DNA of 5,271 nt from Halieaceae bacterium (GTDB taxonomy: Bacteria > Pseudomonadota > Gammaproteobacteria > Pseudomonadales > Halieaceae), in NCBI GenBank assembly GCA_018666055.1, contig JABJAS010000370.1:1-5271 (forward strand), in the 5' to 3' direction. Below, in pieces: positions 1 to 5,271 of the stretch. Below the pieces are notes generated by a model. It was not told the origin of the DNA. It made no database searches and worked only from the letters and a program-made list of their open reading frames with translations. Position 1 is the stretch's first letter, and each line of letters opens with the position of its first letter. The position numbers were made by a program, and so were the translations under genes.

Positions 1-3000
1 AAACTCGGTAACCGATCGGGCTGAGCGTTTTCCAATCTGCCAATACTTGCCGTCAACCGTTGTAGGTCGACCTTGTCGAGTCTCTAAGATCCGAGAGGGC
101 GTTAACCCAACAAATTTTGATGATGGCGTCGCAGCGTTTGAAGCAAGTGAGGCAGGACCTGAGCCGACACTGTTGGTGGCGGTCACTGTAAACGAATAGG
201 CGACTCCATTTGTTAAACCCGAAACGGTGCAGACTCGGTCCCCGGTTGTCCTGCAGGTTTTTTCGCCGGGTGACGAGTGAACGGAGTACCCGGTGATGGC
301 CGAATCTCCGTCGTCTTCGGGTGCAGTCCATGAAACGACAACTTGGCTGTCGCCTGCCAGCCCGATGACCGAGGTGGGTTGGCCCGGGACGCCGAGAGGT
401 TGTATCACTGCTGATGATGCTGATGCTGCTGAGTTTCCTCGATCATTGGTGGCTACAACAGCGAACGTGTAGCTCGTCCCGTTCACCAACCCGGTTACTG
501 CACAATTCAGATCGCCAGCCTTCGAGGAACACTTATTGCCGTCAGGGGTAGCTGTCACGGTGTAGCCGGTAATTGCTGAATCGCCGTTGTCCTCAGGTGC
601 GGCCCACGAAACAACAACTTGGCCGTCACCTGCTAAACCAGATACTGAAGTCGGTCGGCCCGGCGCTCCTGGGCTGGGCGCTGCAACTAATGTCGTGACG
701 ACGGTGTTGCTCGTGGCAGTGTTTGCTCCACTGGTCGCAGTAGCCACGTTCGCGATTGAAGCTTGGTACCCGATCGAGATGTCATCGATCCACCAGCCCT
801 GACTTGTGATGGATGAATCTGACGCAAGCCGGAATCGAACGAGAGCAGAATTTCCGGCAAAAGTAGAGAGGTCTGCTTTGGCCGTTGCATATTCCAGTTG
901 GCTACCGCTGAACGCAGAACGGCCACCTACTGGGCTCCCGTATCGGCTCGAAATTTGAGCGTTGTATCCGCCGACTGTGATGAATGGGCCGATGTCGGAC
1001 CAGGAGGACCCGTCATCAACAGAGATTTCAACCACTCCGCCGTCAAAACCCGATTCAATGTTATAGCGGTGGCTGAATTCCAAGGTCGTTTGACTTGTGA
1101 TTGGTACGGCGTTAGAAAGCGTCAGAATTTTGTCGCTGACTCCGGCAGAGCCGGTCGAGAATCCAGCATCAGGGTCATCGGTGGTGGAAATGCTTGTCCA
1201 GTCTGGATTGTCACCATTCAACGACGTGGATCCCCAGAGCGCGTCCAGCGAATCAAAGTCGTCGTCGAGTTCGATTATCGACCAATCGCCTGCGGCTGTG
1301 CGGACACTGAAGCCGCATTCTCGACTTTCTCCGGGTTCAAGTGACCCAAGACTAAATGTAATCACACCTGAGTTCGTCGTCCCACCGCAGGTTGCTGATG
1401 CTTCAACAAAGCTCGTTCCAAGGGGTAGCGAGTCAGTGACAACAACATTTGATTGCGATTCGTTACCCTGTTGGTTACTGACTGTTAGCAGATAGTCGAC
1501 TTCGCTATCGGGGTAAGCTTCAGCCGATGGGGAACTCTTCGTCAGTGTCAGAGGACGGCAAGTGGGATCTAGGTCAAACGCTTCGACCCCGTCAGCCACC
1601 GAGCTGGAGCTACCCTGAGTTGCGCTGTAGCCCAGACCGCGCTTGGCGAAGGCTGTCCAAATAATGCATTTATTGGCAGATTGATTATTGATAGCGTCAG
1701 CTGCGAGTATTGCGTCGCGTGAGTCAATGAAGCCCGGGGAACAGGTCTGCAGTTTTAGGCCGTCGACTACCAACTGCATTGCAAGGTTATTTCCACCGCT
1801 ACCCCGAGCGAGATTGCTATCGAATCCGTGGACTTCGATAAGCCCCCAAGTCATCTCCCAAAGCATTGCTGCGAAAACGGACCCGACTCCGTGAGGCACG
1901 GAAGCATTTTTGATGGAGCTGTATGTTCGAGGGTCAACTTCTAAGTCAGTGCTGTACCGATACTGACGAATGCCCGGACCGTTTCTCGTTTGACCAAGGG
2001 CATACGTCCCAATCCCACGCCCGTCGGAGCCCAAATCACTTGTCGTCATTGTAGCGATCAGACCGAGGTAGTCACTCCAGCCCTCGCCCGCCTGTTCCTT
2101 GTTATTGAGGCAGCTGCTTGTTGAGGGACCCCCGGTTAAACGAATGGAAAGTCCGTGTCCGTACTCATGGAGGATGATTCCGTTATCAAAGTCACCATCT
2201 CGCTCAGGGTTGGTCCAAAGATACATCTGCATCCGGGGACTGCTCCCATCTGGGGGAGTATAAAAGTTTGCATTATTTGTGCCCCCACCATCTTGCGCTT
2301 CTGCGTGGACGTGATCTCCTCCTTCGCCGCCGTTCCCATAGTTGTTGAACTGGAAATTCCCTGCTTCTTCATCAAATCCATAGGCGTAAAGGAAGTCGTG
2401 GGCGACATTGTTCCAGTAAAATAAATTTGTAACTGCAGCTTTGGTGTACGCCGATGCAGGGCCGTCAAAATTGATCGGAAAGTCAAAGTTGTGACTATCC
2501 CCTCCGTCGGGCTGACTGCCGGTAGCTGCCCTATTGAGATTATCTAAATCGCTATATGCGGAAACATTATTTCCGACGGTCAAAGTAGAATCGCTGCCGA
2601 TTTCGCCATCGGTATCGTGCCACCCGAGCGGAGATGCGCTTATATCAAAGGGGTCAAATTGCACGCTCCGTTCGCCAAACGAGGGAGCTTCGAGTGGCTG
2701 AGCGAACACTCTATATGAGCTTGACGGATCAGAGGGGGATTGACCTGCCACTTGCCTCTCCGTAGCTCTGGTCAACCAGGTTGGCAATGTTGAACGGAAA
2801 CTAGGAGAGTGATCTGCATGGATATTTACATCAAAGGTTTCATGGACAATGAGATTGTTGCGTTCTAACTCCTCCCCGTTCTCAGTATCAATCCGAATTT
2901 GCCAAATATTTGTGCGATCGATCGTTTCGATTTCAAATTCCCAGGCTAAGCGGACCGACTTTCTGTCAATTTGTTGATAAACAAGCCGAGCGGGAATCGG

Positions 3001-3747
3001 TCGACCGGCTATCCCGGAATCGCTTAACAATTGGGCACGGTCGGGACCGATGGCCTCTTCTAAGACCAGGGTTGGCGCTGTTGGAGTGAGATCGAGGGCG
3101 AGCGCGGCGTTCTGCAGGGCATCGAGCGGTCCGAGGGGCATCGCTTCCGCTCCGGACGCTGCAAGGGAAAGTTCATCAGAAGCTTCGAAAGCAACCTCGC
3201 CGTCCTTCACCGCAACGTTGGCAATCGCACCTGCAACGTCTATTCCTCCCTGCTGTTGCTGAAGGTAGACGTGAGTTACTCCGTTGTGCTGTGTTGGAAT
3301 TACGTCTTTCACAACCAACTCCCCGGCCTTGATGGATTCAGCAGAATCCTGTACAGCAACTGCCAAATCTTTGTTGTCTACCGAGATGTCCGCGTCGGGT
3401 GCCGCCGCGTTTAGATCATCGATCTCACTAACGCTTGTCGTTGTCGACCCCGGCAGCTCGCCGGTGGTCGCAACAGTATTGGAGGTTCGGGGAAGAGAAT
3501 TTCGGGGGCCGCTCGGCCGCTTTGTCCTCGGACTCGTGAGGTGCTCTACTGCGATTTCTATTGCCTCTAAATTTAACTCTGTTAGGGGATCGGACTCTGC
3601 TAGAGATTCGGAACTGAGTGGAAATGGCGCCCTGACCACACTTTGTTCACTAGAACCGCTCGCTGGCTGTTGTGGTTCGTCACTTCGACCCGAGACCAAG
3701 AAAACTAGAGCTACGGCTAAACCAGCCGCTACTGCCTGCTTTCGCAC
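1..3747 (-). CDS. Secreted multidomain M36 (fungalysin-type) zinc metalloprotease, 3' end beyond window
   Basis: Seen: one stop-free frame of 1249 codons, running off the left edge. Residues 1-20 form a signal peptide (RK, then a hydrophobic run ending FLVSG; no lipobox Cys). Residues 21-129 are a polar linker with a basic patch near 70-89. Residues about 130-200 resemble an FTP propeptide (GVTHVYLQQQQGGI). The catalytic domain spans about 340-712: NNANFYTPPDGSSPRMQMY, HEYGH 527-531 (zinc ligands H527 and H531, catalytic E528), LTGG, GEGWSDYLG with third ligand E555, and FAKRGLG at 700. Next come a DUF11-like repeat (about 728-826), a MAM/jelly-roll-like domain (about 838-995, ending GWWIDDI), two FN3 domains (1024-1209) and a SRILETR module from about 1217. 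Known: M36 enzymes are exported endopeptidases that remove their own propeptide. Inferred: it digests extracellular protein and the tail binds substrate or the cell surface. Start: GTG 3747 is the first standard start after an in-frame TGA at 3775-3777. GGGG lies 7 nt upstream. ATT at 3753, 9 nt after AGAAAGG, is an alternative. Confidence 0.93.
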   Translation of the reverse strand, partial: MRKQAVAAGLAVALVFLVSGRSDEPQQPASGSSEQSVVRAPFPLSSESLAESDPLTELNLEAIEIAVEHLTSPRTKRPSGPRNSLPRTSNTVATTGELPGSTTTSVSEIDDLNAAAPDADISVDNKDLAVAVQDSAESIKAGELVVKDVIPTQHNGVTHVYLQQQQGGIDVAGAIANVAVKDGEVAFEASDELSLAASGAEAMPLGPLDALQNAALALDLTPTAPTLVLEEAIGPDRAQLLSDSGIAGRPIPARLVYQQIDRKSVRLAWEFEIETIDRTNIWQIRIDTENGEELERNNLIVHETFDVNIHADHSPSFRSTLPTWLTRATERQVAGQSPSDPSSSYRVFAQPLEAPSFGERSVQFDPFDISASPLGWHDTDGEIGSDSTLTVGNNVSAYSDLDNLNRAATGSQPDGGDSHNFDFPINFDGPASAYTKAAVTNLFYWNNVAHDFLYAYGFDEEAGNFQFNNYGNGGEGGDHVHAEAQDGGGTNNANFYTPPDGSSPRMQMYLWTNPERDGDFDNGIILHEYGHGLSIRLTGGPSTSSCLNNKEQAGEGWSDYLGLIATMTTSDLGSDGRGIGTYALGQTRNGPGIRQYRYSTDLEVDPRTYSSIKNASVPHGVGSVFAAMLWEMTWGLIEVHGFDSNLARGSGGNNLAMQLVVDGLKLQTCSPGFIDSRDAILAADAINNQSANKCIIWTAFAKRGLGYSATQGSSSSVADGVEAFDLDPTCRPLTLTKSSPSAEAYPDSEVDYLLTVSNQQGNESQSNVVVTDSLPLGTSFVEASATCGGTTNSGVITFSLGSLEPGESRECGFSVRTAAGDWSIIELDDDFDSLDALWGSTSLNGDNPDWTSISTTDDPDAGFSTGSAGVSDKILTLSNAVPITSQTTLEFSHRYNIESGFDGGVVEISVDDGSSWSDIGPFITVGGYNAQISSRYGSPVGGRSAFSGSQLEYATAKADLSTFAGNSALVRFRLASDSSITSQGWWIDDISIGYQASIANVATATSGANTATSNTVVTTLVAAPSPGAPGRPTSVSGLAGDGQVVVSWAAPEDNGDSAITGYTVTATPDGNKCSSKAGDLNCAVTGLVNGTSYTFAVVATNDRGNSAASASSAVIQPLGVPGQPTSVIGLAGDSQVVVSWTAPEDDGDSAITGYSVHSSPGEKTCRTTGDRVCTVSGLTNGVAYSFTVTATNSVGSGPASLASNAATPSSKFVGLTPSRILETRQGRPTTVDGKYWQIGKRSARSVTEF
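121..393 (-). repeat. Fibronectin type III domain, copy 2 (within the M36 protease gene)
   Basis: This stretch encodes about residues 1119-1209 and repeats copy 1: PGQPTSVIGLAGDSQVVV, SWTAPEDDGDSAITGYSV, a Cys pair (KTCRTTGDRVCTVSGL), then NGVAYSFTVTATNSVGSG. The segment GLAGD.QVVVSW.APED.GDSAITGY is nearly invariant between the copies, while the loop before the first Cys differs. This suggests tandem duplication followed by divergence. It leads directly into the SRILETR module (from about residue 1217), so the pair acts as a stalk between the MAM-like domain and the C-terminal module. Confidence 0.88.
394..678 (-). repeat. Fibronectin type III domain, copy 1 (within the M36 protease gene)
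   Basis: This stretch encodes about residues 1024-1118. It shows the FN3 pattern: a proline-rich entry (PGAPGRPTSV), GLAGDGQVVVSWAAPEDNG, ITGYTVTA, then a Cys pair (KCSS...NCAVTGL) and NGTSYTFAVVATNDRG. The two cysteines are placed to form a disulfide in the exported protein, as in other actinobacterial FN3 domains of this style. It is homologous at both DNA and protein level to the copy that follows at 121-393, with matching GLAGD motifs 276 bp (92 codons) apart. FN3 domains in bacterial secreted hydrolases usually act as spacers or carbohydrate/surface-binding accessories; which applies here is not visible. Confidence 0.88.
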
Positions 3748-3927
3748 CGAAATACCCCGAAACCTTTCTACGATTCATCTACACGTTAGCAAGCCGAGGG
3801 TTTCGGAAGAGCGAAAATGTGTCGATCCGAGCGAGGTGGACTCAACGTCAACGAGCCTATCCGCCCTGGTGGCAGCGCTTTGGTCAGCAGTTGGGCCTGG
3901 CGTTGTCAACTGGATGGATGGGACTGA
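3748..3927 (-). other. Intergenic region upstream of the M36 protease gene
   Basis: This 180-bp gap lies between the fucose synthase stop and the protease start, both on the minus strand. A perfect TTGACA hexamer (forward strand 3904-3909) sits just after the fucose synthase stop, but no good -10 follows at 16-18 bp. A TAACGT hexamer (forward 3783-3788) fits the loose actinobacterial -10 pattern TAnnnT and would give a leader of about 30 nt, but it has no recognisable -35. Ribosome-binding candidates before the protease are AGAAAGG (about 3764-3770) and a GGGG run 7 nt before the GTG. I see no stem followed by a T-run, so no intrinsic terminator for the fucose synthase can be called. The two genes may be partly co-transcribed. 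Confidence 0.4.
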
Positions 3928-4938
3928 TCAGGCGTGTGGATCTCGTTCGGCCTCGGCACGGTTGGCCAAGTACCAGTCGATCGTGGCCCGCAACCCCTCA
4001 TCGAATGACATTTCCGGCTTCCACCCGAGGACGACGTTTGCTCGTGACCCGTCGACCCCGCGACGTGGTTGTCCGTCGGGTTTGGATGGATCCCATCGCA
4101 ATTCGCCGGTGAAACCGACCAGTTCAGCGATGGTTTCAACCGTCTCTTTGATCGTGACCTCGCGGTCAGCGCCCAGGTTGATTGGCTCGAGTGGTCCGTC
4201 TCCAGCGTCGACTTCGCCGGCGCGGACGATTGCTCGCGCCGCATCATCGACATAAAGATACTCACGAGAAGCCGATCCGGTTCCCCAGACATCGACGTGC
4301 GAAGCGCCAACTTCGGCGGCCTCGACACACTTCTTGATCAGCGCCGGGATGACATGCGACACCGATGGATGGAACTTGTCACCCGGCCCGTAAAGATTGG
4401 TTGGAATGATGTAGGCGAAGCGCTGTCCATATTGCAGCGCATTGACCTGCGCATGAATCAGGTGGGCCTTCTTGGCGATGCCGTATGGAGCGTTGCTCTC
4501 TTCTGGATAGCCGTTCCACAGGTCGGTCTCGGCAAACGGCACCGGGGTGAACTTCGGATACGAGCAGACCGTGCCCACCAGGATCGTGTTGTCGACACCG
4601 CCGAGCCGAGCAGCTTCGATGATGTGCGTCCCCATGAGCAGATTGGCGAGATACAACGGCGCTGGCTGGGCCAAGTTGTACCCGATGCCGCCGACCTGCG
4701 CAGCCAGATGGAACACCTCGCTCGGCCGATGCTCAGAGATCATTCGCTCTGCGTGCCCAGGTTGGGTCAGGTCGACATCAATGCTGCGCGGTGCGACGAC
4801 CCGCGCGCCGGCGGCCTCCAGCAGGGCGACCACGCGACGGCCCAAGAATCCCGCACCTCCGGTCACCACGACGCGACGGCCGGTCCAGAACGTCACGTCA
4901 GCGACCGCTCGGACTGATCGGAGAACGCTGGTCGGCAC
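3928..4938 (-). CDS. fcl: GDP-L-fucose synthase-type NAD(P)-dependent epimerase/reductase (extended SDR)
   Basis: Seen: a 336-residue Rossmann protein. The dinucleotide loop GGAGFLG is at 27-33, with acidic D54/D56 after strand 2. The segment VGTVCSYPK holds T123 and C125, YGIAK holds Y152 and K156, PTNLYGPGDKFHPS is followed by SHVIPAL with H195, and REYLYVDD is near 225-232. These align with E. coli GDP-fucose synthase Ser107, Cys109, Tyr136, Lys140 and His179; the Ser is Thr here, an accepted SDR variant. Known: the family epimerises C3 and C5 and reduces C4 of GDP-4-keto-6-deoxy-D-mannose with NADPH to give GDP-L-fucose, in the cytoplasm. Related GDP-sugars are possible products. Start: GTG 4938 follows an in-frame TGA and lacks a clear ribosome-binding site. 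GTG 4896 (residue 15) gives 322 residues, nearer the usual length of about 320, and begins directly at TFWTGRRVVVTGG, so it may be the true start. It is divergent from a glycosyltransferase, which fits polysaccharide synthesis. No dehydratase (gmd) gene is in view. Confidence 0.92.
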   Translation of the reverse strand: MPTSVLRSVRAVADVTFWTGRRVVVTGGAGFLGRRVVALLEAAGARVVAPRSIDVDLTQPGHAERMISEHRPSEVFHLAAQVGGIGYNLAQPAPLYLANLLMGTHIIEAARLGGVDNTILVGTVCSYPKFTPVPFAETDLWNGYPEESNAPYGIAKKAHLIHAQVNALQYGQRFAYIIPTNLYGPGDKFHPSVSHVIPALIKKCVEAAEVGASHVDVWGTGSASREYLYVDDAARAIVRAGEVDAGDGPLEPINLGADREVTIKETVETIAELVGFTGELRWDPSKPDGQPRRGVDGSRANVVLGWKPEMSFDEGLRATIDWYLANRAEAERDPHA

Positions 4939-4968
4939 GGCTCATCACAACCAGGATACTGCCAGCGA

Positions 4969-4991
4969 TTGGCCGGTCGGCGGTTGGCCGG
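4969..4991. repeat. Short direct repeat TTGGCCGG x2, possible operator
   Basis: TTGGCCGG occurs at 4969-4976 and again at 4984-4991, with starts 15 bp apart. The first copy is preceded by A and followed by TCGGCGG. Each copy contains the palindrome GGCC, and a GCATGC palindrome follows at 4992-4997. Its position between two divergent genes suits a regulator site. In GC-rich intergenic DNA such an 8-bp repeat can also arise by chance, and no regulator family is recognised. Confidence 0.3.
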
Positions 4992-5011
4992 GCATGCGAT
5001 GATGCAGCCAT

Positions 5012-5016
5012 GGAGG
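5012..5016 (+). promoter_or_regulatory. Ribosome binding site of the glycosyltransferase gene
   Basis: A consensus GGAGG lies 7 nt before GTG 5024. This decides the start: the frame is open only from 5003 after a TGA at 5000-5002, and has no ATG before the conserved IRVAYTLEQCW segment. The ATG at 5010 just before the GGAGG is in another frame. Confidence 0.8.
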
Positions 5017-5023
5017 CGCGGCG

Positions 5024-5271
5024 GTGACGAACAAGACGGCTGACGAGTCGGCGCGACCCATCCGCGTGGCCTACACGCTCGAACAGTGCTGGCATCTGAG
5101 TCCGGGCGGAACCGCACGCGCAGCGTTGCGGATTGCCAGAGTGCTTGAGGCTGATCCCGAAGTTGAGATTCACCAAGTAGCGGGTCGGCACGCACTCACT
5201 CCAACGGCTGACTTTCGGCCCACCGGAAAAGTCGCGATGCTGCCGCTGGCGCGACCGTGGTTGTACGAGAC
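5024..5271 (+). CDS. GT-B (GT4-like) glycosyltransferase, N-terminal fragment, 3' end beyond window
   Basis: Seen: 82 codons run off the right edge. A polar N-terminal tail (MTNKTADESARP) precedes a beta-strand IRVAYTLEQCW (13-23), a glycine loop SPGGTARAAL (26-35), a helix RIARVLEAD, and a second strand EIHQVAGRH (48-56). Known: a first strand, PGG loop and helix open the N-terminal (acceptor) Rossmann domain of GT-B retaining glycosyltransferases of family GT4. The YTLEQCWH...PGGTA form is one I recall from Acidimicrobiia GT4 proteins. The nucleotide-sugar-binding C-terminal domain, with its EX7E motif, is outside the window, so donor and linkage cannot be stated. It likely acts at the cytoplasmic membrane face on a lipid-linked glycan. 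Its divergent partner is the GDP-L-fucose synthase gene, suggesting a shared polysaccharide locus. The start is GTG, set by the GGAGG 7 nt upstream. Confidence 0.78.
   Translation, partial: MTNKTADESARPIRVAYTLEQCWHLSPGGTARAALRIARVLEADPEVEIHQVAGRHALTPTADFRPTGKVAMLPLARPWLYE

Larger units (their letters stand above)
4939..5023. promoter_or_regulatory. Divergent intergenic region between fucose synthase and glycosyltransferase genes
   Basis: These 85 bp must hold signals for both divergent genes. For the rightward gene, GATACT (4955-4960) resembles a -10. TCGGCA (4932-4937), 17 bp upstream inside the fucose synthase start, is a weak -35. For the leftward gene, TATCCT (forward AGGATA, 4953-4958) is a possible -10. 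It would place transcription start near 4946, almost at GTG 4938 and about 50 nt before GTG 4896. The two -10 candidates overlap, so the promoters would compete. Promoter calls are inference from hexamer resemblance only. Confidence 0.3.

Noticed and set aside
2136..2486. A 116-codon minus-strand frame and an 89-codon plus-strand frame (2155-2424)
   Set aside because: Both overlap the most conserved part of the M36 catalytic domain in other frames and show no motif of their own.
3682..3778. Small minus-strand frame MNRRKVSGYFGAKAGS... of about 32 codons
   Set aside because: It is short, lacks a good ribosome-binding site, and overlaps the protease signal peptide in another frame. It is kept only as a possible frameshift hint.
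3748..3927. Possible terminator or small RNA in the 180-bp gap
   Set aside because: Only short imperfect complementarities (for example around AGCGCT and GCCC/GGGC) were found. There is no stem of useful length and no T-run.
3284..4255. A 323-codon open frame on the plus strand
   Set aside because: It runs antisense across the protease 5' end, the intergenic gap and the fucose synthase 3' end. It is Ser/Thr/Arg-rich with no recognisable domain, whereas the minus-strand frames carry clear family motifs.
4069..4917. A 282-codon open frame on the plus strand
   Set aside because: It is fully antisense to the fucose synthase, which holds all the expected SDR motifs. Long antisense frames are common in GC-rich coding DNA.
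4893..5195. Two overlapping minus-strand frames of about 100 codons
   Set aside because: They are antisense to the glycosyltransferase start, which has a consensus ribosome-binding site and conserved N-terminus, and they overlap the fucose synthase start. They look like Arg-rich shadow frames.
1..5271. CRISPR array, tRNA/rRNA, insertion sequence or integrase site
   Set aside because: No regularly spaced short repeats, cloverleaf-like segments, transposase motifs or terminal inverted repeats were seen. The only tandem repetition is protein-level FN3 duplication.

Overview
The window looks like chromosomal DNA from an actinobacterium, most likely of the class Acidimicrobiia (Ilumatobacter-like). 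Three things suggest this. All the preferred starts are GTG. The right-hand third is GC-rich. Two proteins carry sequences I associate with that group: a C-terminal 'SRILETR...TVDGKYWQIGKRSA' cell-surface module, and a glycosyltransferase N-terminus reading 'VAYTLEQCWHLSPGGTA'. The assignment rests on recalled family resemblance, not a search.

Layout. Positions 1-3747 (minus strand) are one uninterrupted reading frame of 1249 codons whose 3' end lies beyond the left edge. It encodes a secreted, multidomain M36 (fungalysin-type) zinc metalloprotease. In order, it has a signal peptide, a polar linker, an FTP-type propeptide, the catalytic domain with HEYGH and GEGWSD motifs, a DUF11-like Ig-fold repeat, a MAM/jelly-roll-like domain, two tandem fibronectin type III domains, and the start of the SRILETR module. 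A 180-bp gap (3748-3927) separates it from a complete GDP-L-fucose synthase-type SDR gene on the same strand (3928-4938). After an 85-bp divergent intergenic region, the 5' end of a GT-B/GT4-type glycosyltransferase gene (5024 onward, plus strand) runs off the right edge.

How the genes relate. The fucose synthase and the glycosyltransferase fit a surface or extracellular polysaccharide locus: one would make an activated deoxyhexose, the other would transfer a sugar. The protease is a separate export/degradation function. It is also visibly less GC-rich than the sugar genes, so it may be a neighbour by insertion or a locus boundary rather than a pathway partner. No RNA gene, CRISPR array, insertion sequence or convincing terminator was seen. 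I found no clear evidence of a wholly new system. The most unusual item is the domain architecture of the protease tail.
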